A DNA stretch of 64,000 nt, taken from assembly GCA_021162745.1 (NCBI GenBank), contig JAGGYC010000032.1, positions 1 through 64,000 of the forward strand, given 5' to 3'. The notes under the pieces are model-generated. The model was given only the letters and a program-made list of their open reading frames with translations. It did no database searches and was not told the DNA's origin. Below, one piece after another: positions 39,428-50,496 of the stretch (position 1 is its first letter; each line of letters begins with the position of its first letter). A program made the position numbers and the translations under genes. This DNA is from Desulfuromonas sp. (GTDB lineage Bacteria > Desulfobacterota > Desulfuromonadia > Desulfuromonadales > Desulfuromonadaceae).

Positions 39428-41269
39428 GTGAACCAGTTTTACAAAAATATTGCTTTGTGGCTTGTGATTTCCCTTGTGATGATCTTGTTGTTCAATATGA
39501 TGACTCAACAGGATCAACAGCAGGAGTCTGTCAGCTATACGACGTTTGTCAGTGCGCTGGACGAAGGCCGTGTTCAGGATGTCCTTATCCAGGGGCCGAA
39601 CATTGAGGGGACCTATCAGGATGGCACGCGATTCAAGACCTTTGCACCTTCCGATCCTAATTTGATCTCTGAATTGCGTCAGCACGACATTGTTATTCAA
39701 GCAAAACCTGAGGAAGACCGTAGCTTCTGGATGACCATGCTGGTTTCCTGGGGGCCGATCCTGCTGCTGATTGCGGTGTGGATATTCTTTATGCGTCAGA
39801 TGCAGGGTGGCGGTGGCAAGGCGATGAACTTCGGCAAGAGCCGGGCCCGTCTGCTGTCGGATACCCAGGGCATGGTGACCTTTAAAGATGTGGCTGGTGT
39901 CGATGAGGCGAAGGAAGAGTTGGAAGAGATCGTCGCCTTCTTGAAAGACCCGAAGAAGTTTACCCGTCTTGGTGGTCGTATCCCGAAAGGGGTGTTGTTG
40001 ATGGGGGCACCCGGTACAGGCAAGACGCTGTTGGCCCGGGCGATTGCCGGTGAGGCCGACGTGCCGTTCTTTACCATCTCCGGTTCGGATTTTGTTGAAA
40101 TGTTTGTCGGTGTTGGTGCCAGTCGTGTGCGTGACCTGTTTGCTCAGGGGAAGAAAAACGCGCCCTGCATTATCTTTATTGATGAGATTGACGCTGTCGG
40201 TCGTCATCGTGGCGCCGGATTGGGTGGTGGGCACGATGAGCGCGAGCAGACACTGAATCAGTTGCTGGTCGAGATGGATGGTTTTGAGTCGAATGAAGGG
40301 GTTATCCTCATTGCTGCAACCAACCGTCCTGATGTGCTGGATCCGGCGTTGTTACGTCCCGGTCGTTTTGATCGCCAGGTTGTTGTCCCTCGTCCCGATA
40401 TTAAGGGACGGACGACAATTTTAAAGGTTCATGCCCGCAAGGTTCCCATGGATGAAACGGTAGACATGGAGACCGTTGCCAAAGGGACACCGGGTTTCTC
40501 CGGTGCCGACTTGGCGAACCTGATCAATGAGGCCGCGCTGTTGGCCGCCCGTGCCGACAAAGAGTTGGTCGACAATGACGATCTCGAAGCGGCCAAAGAC
40601 AAGGTGCTGATGGGCGCTGAACGTCGCTCAATGGTTATTACCGAAAAAGAAAAGCGGGTGACGGCGTATCATGAAGCCGGTCACGCCATGGTCGCATTGA
40701 AGATTCCCGGCGCTGATCCGGTTCATAAGGTCTCCATTATCCCGCGTGGCCGCACTCTGGGCGTAACCATGTATTTGCCGACGGAAGAAAAGTACAGTGA
40801 AAGCAAAGAGGGGCTGTTGACCTCCATGTGTGCGTTGTTGGGCGGCCGTGCTGCGGAAGAGATCTTCCTCGGTGGCATTACCACCGGAGCCAGCAATGAT
40901 ATTGAGCGTGTAACATCTCTGGCCCGGAAGATGGTGTGTGAGTGGGGCATGAGTGATGCCATCGGCCCCCTGGCCTTTGGTGAGAAAGAGGGCGAAGTTT
41001 TCCTTGGCAAGGATATGGGCCACGTCAAGAACTACAGCGAGGCCACTGCCGAGCTGATCGATAGTGAAATCCGTCGCATTGTCAGTGAGTCCTACGATAG
41101 AACCCGGACCATTCTTGAGGAGAATCGTGACCTTCTGAAACGGATGGCTGAGGAATTACTCGAGCTAGAGACCATTGATGCCAAGGATATCCAGCGCATC
41201 ATGGCCGGCGATGCTCCGACAGCGCCGGCGGCGGACGGTGTCGCTGACGATACGGTTAATGTCATTTAA
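39428..41269 (+). CDS. ftsH: ATP-dependent zinc metalloprotease FtsH
   Basis: A 613-residue membrane AAA protease that degrades misfolded membrane proteins and regulators. Two membrane helices flank a periplasmic loop (about 7-26 and 100-120). Walker A is [18 protein letters not shown] near residue 196, Walker [17 protein letters not shown], and the zinc site HEAGH near residue 415. The start is GTG with GGGAGGA at 39417-39423 upstream. It overlaps folP by 11 bases. Confidence 0.97.
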   Translation: MNQFYKNIALWLVISLVMILLFNMMTQQDQQQESVSYTTFVSALDEGRVQDVLIQGPNIEGTYQDGTRFKTFAPSDPNLISELRQHDIVIQAKPEEDRSFWMTMLVSWGPILLLIAVWIFFMRQMQGGGGKAMNFGKSRARLLSDTQGMVTFKDVAGVDEAKEELEEIVAFLKDPKKFTRLGGRIPKGVLLMGAPGTGKTLLARAIAGEADVPFFTISGSDFVEMFVGVGASRVRDLFAQGKKNAPCIIFIDEIDAVGRHRGAGLGGGHDEREQTLNQLLVEMDGFESNEGVILIAATNRPDVLDPALLRPGRFDRQVVVPRPDIKGRTTILKVHARKVPMDETVDMETVAKGTPGFSGADLANLINEAALLAARADKELVDNDDLEAAKDKVLMGAERRSMVITEKEKRVTAYHEAGHAMVALKIPGADPVHKVSIIPRGRTLGVTMYLPTEEKYSESKEGLLTSMCALLGGRAAEEIFLGGITTGASNDIERVTSLARKMVCEWGMSDAIGPLAFGEKEGEVFLGKDMGHVKNYSEATAELIDSEIRRIVSESYDRTRTILEENRDLLKRMAEELLELETIDAKDIQRIMAGDAPTAPAADGVADDTVNVI

Positions 41270-42473
41270 TCCACGGCTGCTACAGCTGACACGTTCAGCG
41301 CACGTTCGTCAGCTGTTTAAACGGTTGGGCGTTGATCCGGTCGGCATTGAGTTGATGGCGAACAAGGCCTTGCATCTCAACACTCTGCTTGAGCGAGTCC
41401 CCTGCGCTGCGGCCAATATCCTCAAGCAGGAGATGATCGCCCTTGGTGGTGATGCCGCTGTTGCCCGTGGTACCGTGTCCTGCACTATCTCCTACACGGA
41501 TGTGTTGCTGATGGGTACGCGCAAACAGCTTGATCAACTGATCCTGCGTCTGCCCCGCCAGCCATTTGGCTTAAAGGGGTTGGCGCAGGAGTTGAGTCAG
41601 TTGTTGAATGCCGCTTCATCGGTTCCGCGTGTGCTGGTTGGTCGCTCGTGTCGCCTGGAGCTGTCTCGGCCGCAGGTGATGGGAATTATCAATGTTACAC
41701 CGGATTCGTTTTATGATGGTGGTGTGTGTTGTGATCTCGATACGGCGTTAAAGCAAGCTGAAGCACAGATCAACGCTGGAGCAGATCTTCTCGATGTCGG
41801 TGGTGAAAGCACGCGGCCTGGCGCGGCACCTGTCGCTGGTGAACGTGAGTTGCAACGGGTTGTGCCGTTGATCACGGCATTGAATCGTGAATTTGATGTG
41901 CCGTTGTCGATTGATACGAGTAAAGCTCTGGTGGCAACTGCTGCTGTTGAGGGTGGCGCTGATTTTATCAACGATATCAGTGGCTTGTCGTTTGATCCAC
42001 AGATGGCACAGGCTGTGGCGTTCAGTGGTGCCGGATTATTTGTCATGCATACACGGGGGCGCCCTGATGAGATGCAATTGGATACGGATTATCACGATGT
42101 CGTTGCAGACGTTATTGCCGGACTTCGCAGCTCTGTCAATACTGCTTTAAGCGCTGGCATCCCCGTAGAGAAGATTGCCGTTGATCCGGGTATCGGTTTT
42201 GGCAAATCCCTTGATGGGAATCTGGAAATTCTGCGGCGGCTATCAGAGCTGTCGTGCCTTGCCTGCCCCGTTCTTATTGGAACATCGCGAAAAAGTTTCA
42301 TCGGTCATGTGTTAAAGCAGCATAGCCCCAGTGAACGGCTGTATGGTTCCGTGGCCAGTGTTGCCTTGGCCGTCGCCAGCGGCGCCCATCTGTTTCGTGT
42401 TCATGATGTTGCTGCAACCCGGGATGCCGTCGATATGGCGTGGGCTATCTGTCAGAGTGAATCAATGGCGTAG
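41259..42473 (+). CDS. folP: Dihydropteroate synthase with N-terminal extension
   Basis: A 404-residue protein. The catalytic TIM barrel starts near residue 140 ([16 protein letters not shown]) and holds [14 protein letters not shown] and [13 protein letters not shown], the pterin and sulfonamide-site motifs. It joins p-aminobenzoate to hydroxymethyl-dihydropterin diphosphate. The first 135 residues are an extra domain not present in the roughly 280-residue Escherichia coli enzyme; I do not know its role. ATG 41259 overlaps the ftsH stop region. Confidence 0.93.
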   Translation: MSFNPRLLQLTRSAHVRQLFKRLGVDPVGIELMANKALHLNTLLERVPCAAANILKQEMIALGGDAAVARGTVSCTISYTDVLLMGTRKQLDQLILRLPRQPFGLKGLAQELSQLLNAASSVPRVLVGRSCRLELSRPQVMGIINVTPDSFYDGGVCCDLDTALKQAEAQINAGADLLDVGGESTRPGAAPVAGERELQRVVPLITALNREFDVPLSIDTSKALVATAAVEGGADFINDISGLSFDPQMAQAVAFSGAGLFVMHTRGRPDEMQLDTDYHDVVADVIAGLRSSVNTALSAGIPVEKIAVDPGIGFGKSLDGNLEILRRLSELSCLACPVLIGTSRKSFIGHVLKQHSPSERLYGSVASVALAVASGAHLFRVHDVAATRDAVDMAWAICQSESMA

Positions 42474-42498
42474 TTGACCGCCACAAAAAAGGGTCGCG

Positions 42499-43275
42499 AT
42501 GGCTGTTTTCGATGAAATGTTTAAGAACGTCAGGTGGATGTTGGATGCCCTCGATATCGCCTTGGTTGCGTTTATCATTTATCGAATCATTCTATTGATA
42601 AAAGGTACCCGTGCTGTCCAGATGCTGATCGGCCTGGCGGTGATCCTTGTCGTCTACGTTGCCTCACAGCTCAGTGGCCTTTATACTCTGCAGTGGCTGC
42701 TGGATAATTTTCTTACCTCGATCGTTCTGGTTATCGTTGTTATTTTCCAAAATGATATCCGCCGTGCTCTGATGCATGTTGGGCGCAATCCTTTCTTTGC
42801 CGATGTATCCTATCGTGAAGAAACCCAGGTCATTGATGAACTGGTTGATGCTGCTGTTAATTTGGCTAATAAGCGGATCGGTGCATTGGTTGTGATTGAA
42901 CGTGAAACCGGATTGAAGGGGTTTCTCGAAGTTGGCGTTGAGATTGATGCCAAGGTCTCTTCGGATCTGATCTGTGCCATCTTTTTGCCGGCTTCTCCTA
43001 TCCATGACGGGGCGTTGGTTCTTCAGCAGGGGCGCTTGAAAAAAGCGGGTTGTTTTTTGCCGCTGGCACAAAATGCTGAAATCAGCAAAACCCTGGGTAC
43101 GCGTCACCGTGCCGCCATTGGTTTGACCGAGATGGTCGATGCTGTGGTCATTGTTGTCTCTGAAGAAACGGGGAAAATCTCAGTGGTTGTTGGTGCACGG
43201 ATGACCCGCGATCTTGATTCAACATCACTGCGTCGTATTTTAATGCGTCTTCTCGACTCGGGTCGGAAGCTCTAG
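42499..43275 (+). CDS. cdaA: Diadenylate cyclase CdaA
   Basis: A 258-residue membrane enzyme that makes cyclic di-AMP from two ATP. Three hydrophobic segments occupy about residues 12-85. The DisA_N domain follows, with the catalytic PIHDGALVLQQGRL near residue 170 and LGTRHRAAIGLTEMVDAVV near residue 200. It is followed by cdaR and glmM, the conserved cdaA-cdaR-glmM order known best in Firmicutes, where CdaR and GlmM modulate the cyclase. Confidence 0.94.
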   Translation: MAVFDEMFKNVRWMLDALDIALVAFIIYRIILLIKGTRAVQMLIGLAVILVVYVASQLSGLYTLQWLLDNFLTSIVLVIVVIFQNDIRRALMHVGRNPFFADVSYREETQVIDELVDAAVNLANKRIGALVVIERETGLKGFLEVGVEIDAKVSSDLICAIFLPASPIHDGALVLQQGRLKKAGCFLPLAQNAEISKTLGTRHRAAIGLTEMVDAVVIVVSEETGKISVVVGARMTRDLDSTSLRRILMRLLDSGRKL

Positions 43276-43287
43276 GAGATTGGTTTT

Positions 43288-44013
43288 ATGCTGCAGATGA
43301 TTGTCCGCAACTGGCATTTGAAATTACTTTCATTGGTTTTTGCCTTGTTGCTGTGGTTGTTTGTCACCGGCGAGCAAAAAGCAGAAGTCGGTCATACGGT
43401 ACCTCTTGAGCTGAAAAACCTCCCTGTCGGTTTGATTGTCGCCAATGAGGTGCCAAGTCTGGTTGACCTGCGTATCAGTGGACCGAGAACACTGCTGTCG
43501 AATCTGAGACCATCAGCGTTGAGCATGTCTGTCGATTTGCGTGGGCTTGAACCTGGCTTGACAACCTTCAAACGGCTTGACGAAAACCTGAATATCCCCA
43601 GTGCTCTTAAGGTCGTGCGCCTTTCTCCCTCTTATGTTGAGGTCAAATTGGAACGGATTCGTCGTAAGTCTGTTCCTGTTGACGTTGTGGTTTCCGGGGT
43701 GCCTGAGTCTGGAGCGCATGTTGTTTCCATCGCTGTTTCTCCGGATGCTGTTGTTATTGAAGGTGCCGAGAGCGAGGTGAAAAATGTTGACCGCGTTGAG
43801 ACTGAAGCGGTCGATATTACCTCCGTCAGTGAAGACTTTTCTATGATGGTCCCGGTTGATTATCGCGGAACCTATACCACCTTGGCGGATCAAAAAACGG
43901 TTGAGGTTGAAGTTATAATTTTTAAAGAACCTGAGCCGGAAACTGACGTTGAACTACCGCAGGTACTGGAAAACGAAATTGTGGACGAAGAGGAGACTGC
44001 CGTCTCTTCATAA
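43288..44013 (+). CDS. cdaR: CdaA regulatory protein CdaR (YbbR-like)
   Basis: A 241-residue bitopic protein: one N-terminal membrane helix (LLSLVFALLLWLFVTG, about 12-28) and two to three YbbR beta domains outside the membrane, with repeats such as VPVDVVVSGVPESGAHVV. An acidic tail ends the protein. YbbR proteins bind and regulate the neighbouring diadenylate cyclase in Firmicutes. The gene is 12 bases after cdaA. Confidence 0.87.
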   Translation: MLQMIVRNWHLKLLSLVFALLLWLFVTGEQKAEVGHTVPLELKNLPVGLIVANEVPSLVDLRISGPRTLLSNLRPSALSMSVDLRGLEPGLTTFKRLDENLNIPSALKVVRLSPSYVEVKLERIRRKSVPVDVVVSGVPESGAHVVSIAVSPDAVVIEGAESEVKNVDRVETEAVDITSVSEDFSMMVPVDYRGTYTTLADQKTVEVEVIIFKEPEPETDVELPQVLENEIVDEEETAVSS

Positions 44014-44049
44014 ACCCCTGTAGCCAATTAAGTTCATTGAAAGAGATCT

Positions 44050-45420
44050 ATGGATAAAAAAATTTTTGGAACTGATGGAGTGCGTGGCGTTGCTAATGTC
44101 TATCCCATCACCACTGAAGTCGCCATGCAGCTTGGACGAGCCGTTGCTTATATGTTTAAGGGCACTGATAAGCGTCGTCGCATAGTCATTGGTAAGGATA
44201 CCCGCTTGTCCGGTTATATGATCGAAAATGCACTGGCTGCCGGGATTTGTTCAATGGGCGTGGATGTTCAGTTGGTTGGGCCACTGCCGACACCGGGTAT
44301 CGCTTTTATTACCTGCTCCATGCGCGCCGATGCCGGGGTGGTTATCTCAGCGTCACATAACCCCTACCAGGATAATGGCATCAAGTTTTTTTCCCATGAT
44401 GGGCTTAAATTGGCCGATGATGTGGAGTTGCAGCTCGAAAAATTGATGTTTTCTGAAGAATTGGATCTATTACGGCCGACGGCTGATGAGGTGGGCCGTG
44501 CTTTTCGGATTGATGATGCGACGGGACGCTATATTGTTTTTTTGAAAAATACCTTTCCGCGCGATCTCGATCTGCGTGGGTTGCGGATTGTTGTCGATTG
44601 CGCCAACGGTGCCGCTTATAAGGTGGCACCGGCTGTATTTGAGGAACTCGGTGCCGAAGTGATTTCGATGGGGGTCACCCCCAACGGCACGAATATTAAT
44701 GCCGGATGCGGATCGACATACCCCAATGTTCTTGCCGAAGCGGTGCGTGAATATCGTGCCGATATCGGCATTGCTCTCGATGGTGACGCCGACCGGTTGA
44801 TTCTTGTCGATGAAAAGGGCTGTGTTGTTGACGGTGATCATATTATGGCGATCTGTGCGACCCAGATGATTGAGCGTGGTGAGCTGGCCAAGAATACTCT
44901 GGTGGCAACGGTGATGAGCAATATGGGCCTTGATATTGCTTTACGTAAAGCGGGCGGTACAGTTGTAAAGACAGCTGTCGGTGATCGCTATGTCATGGAG
45001 GAGATGCTGAAGAACGGCTATAACCTCGGTGGCGAACAGTCCGGTCATATGATCTTCTTTGATCATAACACCACCGGTGACGGCACCCTGTCGGCATTGC
45101 AGATGCTGGCCATTATGCAGCGTAGCGGTAAGCCCTTATCCAAACTTGCAGAGGTGATGACGGCACTGCCTCAGTTGCTGGTCAATGTCCGGGTAAAAGA
45201 GCGGGTCGATCTGGCGACGGTCGATGCCGTGCAGCAGGTGATTAAACACAGTGAAGAGGTTCTTGGTGACAGCGGCCGTGTTTTGATCCGCTATTCAGGC
45301 ACGGAACCACTGCTCAGGATTATGTTGGAAGGTGAGAGCCATAGCCAGATTAAACAGCTGGCTGATAAAATTGTAGCCGCTGTGGAGACACATCTGCAGG
45401 GTGTAAGGGAAGGGGCTTGA
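44050..45420 (+). CDS. glmM: Phosphoglucosamine mutase
   Basis: A 456-residue alpha-D-phosphohexomutase that turns glucosamine-6-phosphate into glucosamine-1-phosphate for peptidoglycan and LPS. The phosphoserine is in [18 protein letters not shown] near residue 103, the metal loop is [11 protein letters not shown] near residue 243, the sugar loop [10 protein letters not shown] near residue 327, and the phosphate loop [12 protein letters not shown] near residue 415. It starts [13 protein letters not shown], as expected. It overlaps pdxJ. Confidence 0.96.
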   Translation: MDKKIFGTDGVRGVANVYPITTEVAMQLGRAVAYMFKGTDKRRRIVIGKDTRLSGYMIENALAAGICSMGVDVQLVGPLPTPGIAFITCSMRADAGVVISASHNPYQDNGIKFFSHDGLKLADDVELQLEKLMFSEELDLLRPTADEVGRAFRIDDATGRYIVFLKNTFPRDLDLRGLRIVVDCANGAAYKVAPAVFEELGAEVISMGVTPNGTNINAGCGSTYPNVLAEAVREYRADIGIALDGDADRLILVDEKGCVVDGDHIMAICATQMIERGELAKNTLVATVMSNMGLDIALRKAGGTVVKTAVGDRYVMEEMLKNGYNLGGEQSGHMIFFDHNTTGDGTLSALQMLAIMQRSGKPLSKLAEVMTALPQLLVNVRVKERVDLATVDAVQQVIKHSEEVLGDSGRVLIRYSGTEPLLRIMLEGESHSQIKQLADKIVAAVETHLQGVREGA

Positions 45421-46139
45421 TGATGATACGTCTTGGAGTCAATGTTGACCATATTGCTACTCTCCGTCAGGCACGGGGGACGGTTGAACCAGATCCTGTT
45501 ACAGCTGTGGCCATTGCCGAGTTGGCTGGAGCTGATGGAATTACTGTTCATTTGCGTGAAGATCGTCGTCACATCCAAGATCGTGACGTTGAATTGTTAC
45601 GCCAGACGGTGCAGACATCACTCAACTTGGAGATGGCTGCGACTGAGGAGATAGTGGCGATCGCCTGTCGCCTGCGCCCCGATTGTGTCACGCTTGTTCC
45701 TGAAAAACGTCAGGAATTAACCACTGAGGGTGGGCTGGATGTTGTTGGACAGTCGCAGCATCTCAAAGGTGCTATTGCTCAGTTGCAGGAGCAGGGCATT
45801 GTTGTCAGCCTGTTTGTGGATGCCGATCTGCAGCAGATCGACCAAGCTTTTCAGGTGGGTGCCGATACGATTGAGATTCATACCGGATGCTATTGTGATG
45901 CGCCTTCTCATGGGGCAAAACTGGCCGAACTGGCAAAGATCGAAAAGGCCATCCATGCTGCACGTCAGGCCGGTTTAGGGGTCAATGCCGGTCACGGCCT
46001 GAATTACCATAATATTCAGGCGGTGGTCGCTCTGGGCGGGATTGAAGAGTTTAATATTGGACATAGTATCATCTCGCGTGCCGTACTAGTCGGTTTGGAT
46101 CGTGCGGTTCGGGAGATGAAAGCGTTGATTGAGGGCTAG
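45420..46139 (+). CDS. pdxJ: Pyridoxine 5'-phosphate synthase
   Basis: A 239-residue TIM-barrel enzyme that condenses deoxyxylulose phosphate with aminoacetone phosphate in the DXP-dependent vitamin B6 route. [18 protein letters not shown] at the N-terminus, [17 protein letters not shown] near residue 44 and [18 protein letters not shown] near residue 185 are diagnostic. I chose the ATG at 45420 that overlaps the glmM stop; another ATG follows at 45423. Confidence 0.95.
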   Translation: MMIRLGVNVDHIATLRQARGTVEPDPVTAVAIAELAGADGITVHLREDRRHIQDRDVELLRQTVQTSLNLEMAATEEIVAIACRLRPDCVTLVPEKRQELTTEGGLDVVGQSQHLKGAIAQLQEQGIVVSLFVDADLQQIDQAFQVGADTIEIHTGCYCDAPSHGAKLAELAKIEKAIHAARQAGLGVNAGHGLNYHNIQAVVALGGIEEFNIGHSIISRAVLVGLDRAVREMKALIEG

Positions 46140-46142
46140 GTT

Positions 46143-46526
46143 GTGGCGATTGCCGGCATAGGAACCGATATAGTCCGGGTCGAACGTTTTGAGCGTTTTC
46201 TCGACCGTCAGGATTCAGCACTGCTGGGGCGTTTGTTTACTGCGCAGGAGCTCGCGTATGCTTTGCCGAAAAAGGGCGCTGCTCAGCACTTGGCGGCCCG
46301 CTTTGCTTCAAAAGAGGCATTTCTTAAGGCTCTTGGTCTCGGTTTGCGCGATGGCTTGAGTTGGCACGATGTCGAAGTGGTTCGGGATGAATTGGGCTGC
46401 CCGTCGCTCAAGCTTACCGGGCGAGCCGACGAAATCTTTACGCAACGAAAACTTGCCGGACACCATTTGTCCTATAGTCATGAGCGGGAGTATGCAGTGG
46501 CAACGGTTGTATTGGAGGGGGTATGA
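46143..46526 (+). CDS. acpS: Holo-[acyl-carrier-protein] synthase
   Basis: A 127-residue trimeric phosphopantetheinyl transferase that activates [21 protein letters not shown] holds the metal-binding Asp near residue 8 and [19 protein letters not shown] near residue 50 the Glu; [18 protein letters not shown] closes the protein. It starts at GTG three bases after pdxJ and overlaps nnr by four bases. Confidence 0.94.
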   Translation: MAIAGIGTDIVRVERFERFLDRQDSALLGRLFTAQELAYALPKKGAAQHLAARFASKEAFLKALGLGLRDGLSWHDVEVVRDELGCPSLKLTGRADEIFTQRKLAGHHLSYSHEREYAVATVVLEGV

Positions 46527-48106
46527 AACTTCTTACTGCTGATCAGATGCGTCAAATGGATCAGCGTGCGATTCACGATTATGGCCTTGCCGGTATTGTC
46601 TTGATGGAAAATGCTGGGCGGGGGGCTGCGCAGGTGATTGCTGGGCGCTATGCTGATTTGTTTCCGGGGCCGGTGCTCATATTGACAGGTAAGGGGAACA
46701 ATGGCGGCGACGGTTATGTGGTTGCCCGTTACCTGGGGAATTGTGGTTGGGATGTGACCACCGTAGCTCTGGCGCAACGAGAGCAGATCGGTGGGGATGC
46801 GGCAAGCAATCTGGAAATATTGCTTAACAGCCAAAGTCCTGTTTTATTTTACGATCCGTCACAGACCGTTGATGACACCTTGAATCCGTATGGCGACAGT
46901 GTGATTATTGTCGATGCCATCTTCGGTAACGGGTTGACTTCGGCTGTACGTGGGCATTACCTGGATGCGATTCATTGGATCAACCGTCACTCGGTCAAGG
47001 TAGGGGCCAAAGTGGGGGCTAAGGTGGCGGCCATTGATATGCCATCGGGAGTGGAAGCAACCAGCGGTCAGGTTCTGGGTGAGGTGGTAGAGGCGGATTG
47101 TTCGTTGAGCTTTGCCTTCGCCAAGATTGGCCAGGTCAGCTATCCGGCTCAGCGTTACGGAGGAGAATTGTCCGTGATCGACCTGGGTATGCCGCGGCCA
47201 TTGACCGAAGTGGTAACGGAACAGTTGGCCCTTGTGGATTCTGGATTGGCGCAACGCTTACTGCCCCGGCGTCCGGACGATGGCCACAAAGGGATGTTTG
47301 GTCATGTCCTGCTGGTGGCCGGCTCCCAGGGGAAAAGTGGTGCGGCGAGGATGTGTGCCGAAGCGGCACTTCGCAGTGGCAGCGGCCTGATGACGGTTGC
47401 GGTCCCGGCGACGGTGCAGCCGCAGATTGCGGCGGGAGCTCCCGAAGTGATGACCGTCGCTCTGACCGAGAACGAGGGCGCTTTGTGCCGTGACAGTTTT
47501 GTCGAAATCAAGTCTCTGTGGCATGGCATGGCGGTTGTGGCCGTCGGTCCGGGGCTGGGCACTCAAACCGAGACTCAGGAGTTGGTCAGGCAGATTGTCC
47601 AGGACTGTCCCTGCCCGTTGGTGCTCGATGCTGATGCCTTGAACGCCTTGGCTGAAACACCAGAGCTGCTACGTCGTCGCACTGCCGCGACTGTATTAAC
47701 ACCTCACCCCGGCGAGATGGCTCGTTTAACCGGATTGAGCGTGGAAGCCGTTCAGAGCAACCGGCTTGAGGTGGCTCGTCAGTTCGCCGACGATTATCAG
47801 GTGTGCCTGCTCCTCAAGGGAGCCCGGACGGTGATTGCCGATGAGACAGGGCGACTGTGGGTAAACAGCACCGGTAACAGCGGCATGGCCAGTGCCGGGA
47901 TGGGTGATCTCCTGACCGGAATAATCGCGGCCTATGTGGCTCAGAAACAGGACGTTTTTTCGGCAGCGGCTCTTGGCGCCTATCTGCATGGTGCTGCCGC
48001 AGATCTTTGTGCTGAAAAACTGGGTGGTGTCGGCTTTTTGGCCACAGATGTGTCACTGGCATTGCCTGTTGTACGACAACACTTAAAGGAGGGAATTTAT
48101 GCTTAA
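46523..48106 (+). CDS. nnr: Bifunctional NAD(P)H-hydrate epimerase / dehydratase
   Basis: A 527-residue repair enzyme for hydrated NADH and NADPH. The N-terminal YjeF_N epimerase domain (about 1-215) has [19 protein letters not shown] and [16 protein letters not shown]. The C-terminal ribokinase-like dehydratase domain (about 235-520) has [29 protein letters not shown] and [20 protein letters not shown] small tandem duplication, [17 protein letters not shown] near residue 158, occurs just before the conserved DMPSG. The gene lies between acpS and a CBS-domain gene. Confidence 0.93.
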   Translation: MKLLTADQMRQMDQRAIHDYGLAGIVLMENAGRGAAQVIAGRYADLFPGPVLILTGKGNNGGDGYVVARYLGNCGWDVTTVALAQREQIGGDAASNLEILLNSQSPVLFYDPSQTVDDTLNPYGDSVIIVDAIFGNGLTSAVRGHYLDAIHWINRHSVKVGAKVGAKVAAIDMPSGVEATSGQVLGEVVEADCSLSFAFAKIGQVSYPAQRYGGELSVIDLGMPRPLTEVVTEQLALVDSGLAQRLLPRRPDDGHKGMFGHVLLVAGSQGKSGAARMCAEAALRSGSGLMTVAVPATVQPQIAAGAPEVMTVALTENEGALCRDSFVEIKSLWHGMAVVAVGPGLGTQTETQELVRQIVQDCPCPLVLDADALNALAETPELLRRRTAATVLTPHPGEMARLTGLSVEAVQSNRLEVARQFADDYQVCLLLKGARTVIADETGRLWVNSTGNSGMASAGMGDLLTGIIAAYVAQKQDVFSAAALGAYLHGAAADLCAEKLGGVGFLATDVSLALPVVRQHLKEGIYA

Positions 48107-48548
48107 AGCTAAAGATATTATGACCGTTGATGTTCATACTGTAACTGCTGCTACCGAATTGAAAAAACTGGCGGCACTTCTGGAACAAACCGGCTACAGC
48201 ACTCTGCCTGTTGTCGATGACACCGATCAGCTGGTTGGCGTTATCAGTGCCACAGACCTGATTGATCGCGACAAGCCGTTACATATCCCGACGGTTGTCT
48301 CGCTGTTCGATTGGGTGCTGTATCTCGAAAGTGAGAAAAACTTTGAGGAACAGGTAATGCGGATCAGTGCCCAGACCGTTGATGAAATTTGCACCAAGCC
48401 GGCAATCAGCTGTACTCCGGAATGTCCCGTCAGCGAAATTGCCGATCTGATGGTGAAAAACAAGATTCATCTTGTCCCGGTAGTCGAAGATCAGAAATTG
48501 GTTGGTGTGGTTGCGCGGCTCGATATTATCCGTGTTATGGGGGCATGA
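48099..48548 (+). CDS. Tandem CBS-domain protein
   Basis: A 149-residue protein made of a single CBS pair: domain 1 (about 8-65, STLPVVDDTDQLVGVISATD) and domain 2 (about 85-148, KIHLVPVVEDQKLVGVVARLD). CBS pairs bind adenosine nucleotides such as AMP, ATP or c-di-AMP and act as sensors. No effector domain is attached, so its partner is unknown. It overlaps the end of nnr by eight bases. Its place in an operon with cdaA is suggestive but not evidence of c-di-AMP binding. Confidence 0.85.
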   Translation: MLKAKDIMTVDVHTVTAATELKKLAALLEQTGYSTLPVVDDTDQLVGVISATDLIDRDKPLHIPTVVSLFDWVLYLESEKNFEEQVMRISAQTVDEICTKPAISCTPECPVSEIADLMVKNKIHLVPVVEDQKLVGVVARLDIIRVMGA

Positions 48549-48549
48549 A

Positions 48550-49038
48550 TTGCAACTGTTAAATCTGTGCAGCGAGTCTGCTGAACAGACACATCAATTG
48601 GGAGTACAGCTTGGACAGTTGTTTGTGGCGGGTTGTCTTGTGCTGCTGGAGGGCGATCTAGGCGCTGGGAAAACATGTCTAGCTACCGGTATCGCTCGTG
48701 GCCTTGGTGTCGATGACGCGACACCGATCACCAGTCCGACCTATACGCTGCTCAACAGTTACTTCGGTCGTTTGCCATTATATCATTTCGATCTCTACCG
48801 TCTGGCCGATGGTGAAGAGTTGGATGAACTCGGCTTTGATGAATATTTTCATGCTGATGGTGTGGCGCTGGTCGAGTGGCCTGAACGGCATGCCGAACTT
48901 GCCGACAGTGGTCTGACGATACATCTGGGCTATGTCGGCGAGTCGAGTCGCGAGTTGGTGATTACGGCTTCGGATCTCTTTGTCACCCGCTTTTCGGAAT
49001 GCTGTGTGGCCATTAAGCGTTTAACGCTGTGTCCCTGA
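48550..49038 (+). CDS. tsaE: tRNA threonylcarbamoyladenosine biosynthesis ATPase TsaE
   Basis: A 162-residue P-loop ATPase of the t6A37 pathway. Walker A LLEGDLGAGKTCLATGIARG lies near residue 34 and is followed by TPITSPTYTLLNSY and YHFDLYRLADGEELDELG, both diagnostic. I chose TTG 48550, directly after the CBS gene stop with GGGGG upstream; the frame stays open further back within the CBS gene. It ends the long operon and is followed by a terminator. t6A is needed on the CAT tRNAs earlier in the window. Confidence 0.9.
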   Translation: MQLLNLCSESAEQTHQLGVQLGQLFVAGCLVLLEGDLGAGKTCLATGIARGLGVDDATPITSPTYTLLNSYFGRLPLYHFDLYRLADGEELDELGFDEYFHADGVALVEWPERHAELADSGLTIHLGYVGESSRELVITASDLFVTRFSECCVAIKRLTLCP

Positions 49039-49068
49039 TTCTGTGTTGGATAAAATGATAATTTGCTA

Positions 49069-49094
49069 AAGGCGCTCTCGGGAGCGCCTTTTGT
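49069..49094 (+). terminator. Intrinsic terminator after tsaE
   Basis: AGGCGCTC (49071-49078) pairs perfectly with GAGCGCCT (49083-49090) around a TCGG tetraloop, with A residues before and TTTT after it. It closes the tilS/ftsH-tsaE run. About 155 bases then lead to lysC; that stretch is AT-rich and I see no riboswitch in it. Confidence 0.88.
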
Positions 49095-49248
49095 TGTTAT
49101 TTTTCACTTCAGAGGCGAGCAAACACATAAAAGTTTTGACCCTGTTATAAATTATTGCTAAAAACTTTGGGTTGTATAAATATATGTTCTGAATTCAGTT
49201 GTCGTTGACGACTGATTATTGAATACCGATCAAGGAGGAAGACCGAAA

Positions 49249-50469
49249 ATGGCTCTGGTTGTACAGAAGTATGGCGGAACTTCCGTGGGGACGACCGATA
49301 AAATTCGTAACGTGGCCCAACGGGTAGCCCGGACTTACGACGATGGCAACGATGTTGTCGTAATTGTCTCGGCAATGTCGGGAGAAACCAACAAGCTGGT
49401 TGCTCTGTCACAAGAAATTTGTGAATTTCCCAGCGAGCGTGAATATGACGTTCTGGTCTCCACCGGGGAGCAGGTGACGATTGCCCTGTTGTCCATGTGC
49501 TTACAGTCGATGGGGTATAAGGCCAAAAGCTACCTGGGGCATCAGATTCCGATCTTGACCGACAGTGCATCATCCCGCGCCCGGATCAAGGAGATCGGCG
49601 AGGAAAACATTCGTGAAGACCTGAAAAATGGTTCCATCGTGGTTGTTGCCGGATTCCAGGGGATTGACGACCAAGGTAATATTACTACCCTGGGGCGCGG
49701 TGGTTCAGACACCTCTGCGGTTGCGGTGGCTGCCGGATTGAAGGCCGATGTCTGTGAAATTTATACGGATGTCGATGGTGTTTATACCACCGATCCGCGG
49801 ATTGTTGCCGATGCCAGTAAAATAGAGAAAATTTCCTATGAAGAGATGTTGGAGATGGCCTCTCTGGGCGCAAAGGTTCTACAGATCCGCTCTGTTGAGT
49901 TTGCAAAAAAATATGATGTTGTGATTCACGTACGTTCCAGTTTTAACGATAATCCTGGAACGCTGGTTATGAAGGAGGATGCTGAGATGGAGACCGTACT
50001 GGTTTCGGGTGTAACCTGTAACAAAGATGAAGCGAAAATTTCTGTAATGCGTGTTCCGGACAGGCCGGGAATTGCCGCAAATATTTTTACACCTCTGACC
50101 GAGGCGAATATTACCGTTGATATGATTATCCAGAACGTCTCCCACGAAGGATCGACAGATCTGACGTTTACGGTACCCAAGGGTGATCTGAAGAAGGCGC
50201 TGAAAATTGTTGAAGAAACAGCTCAGCAGATTGGAGCCCGTGGTGTGACGTCGGATGACAAGGTCGCCAAGGTATCCATCATTGGTGTCGGAATGCGTTC
50301 CCACTCCGGTATTGCCAGCAAGATGTTCACTACCCTCTCTGCGGAAGGGGTCAATATCCAGATGATCTCAACCAGTGAGATTAAGGTCTCCTGCGTTATT
50401 GAAGATAAGTACACCGAACTGGCCGTGCGTGTTTTGCATGATGCTTTTGAGCTTGGAAACGGCGAATAG
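49249..50469 (+). CDS. lysC: Aspartate kinase
   Basis: A 406-residue aspartokinase that makes aspartyl phosphate for Lys, Thr and Met. The kinase domain holds [37 protein letters not shown] near residue 152 and [16 protein letters not shown] near residue 173. Two ACT domains (about 265-400) give allosteric control by lysine and/or threonine. I chose ATG 49249, preceded by AAGGAGGA at 49232-49239. It is followed after 27 bases by cimA. Confidence 0.95.
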   Translation: MALVVQKYGGTSVGTTDKIRNVAQRVARTYDDGNDVVVIVSAMSGETNKLVALSQEICEFPSEREYDVLVSTGEQVTIALLSMCLQSMGYKAKSYLGHQIPILTDSASSRARIKEIGEENIREDLKNGSIVVVAGFQGIDDQGNITTLGRGGSDTSAVAVAAGLKADVCEIYTDVDGVYTTDPRIVADASKIEKISYEEMLEMASLGAKVLQIRSVEFAKKYDVVIHVRSSFNDNPGTLVMKEDAEMETVLVSGVTCNKDEAKISVMRVPDRPGIAANIFTPLTEANITVDMIIQNVSHEGSTDLTFTVPKGDLKKALKIVEETAQQIGARGVTSDDKVAKVSIIGVGMRSHSGIASKMFTTLSAEGVNIQMISTSEIKVSCVIEDKYTELAVRVLHDAFELGNGE

Positions 50470-50496
50470 CTTGTTTCGTATGTGAAGGAGAGAGTT

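Noticed and set aside
46523..48106. Possible frameshift or gene fusion artefact in nnr
   Set aside because: The two-domain epimerase-dehydratase fusion is a known natural form and the frame is open throughout with all motifs in order.
49137..49165. Possible promoter TTGACC with TAAAAA before lysC
   Set aside because: The -35 is good but every -10 at 16-18 bases is poor, and the better TATAAA at 49176 has no -35. Not strong enough to list.
49095..49248. Possible lysine riboswitch before lysC
   Set aside because: The gap is only about 155 bases, AT-rich, and shows none of the conserved lysine-riboswitch core or a switchable terminator; the nearest terminator belongs to tsaE.
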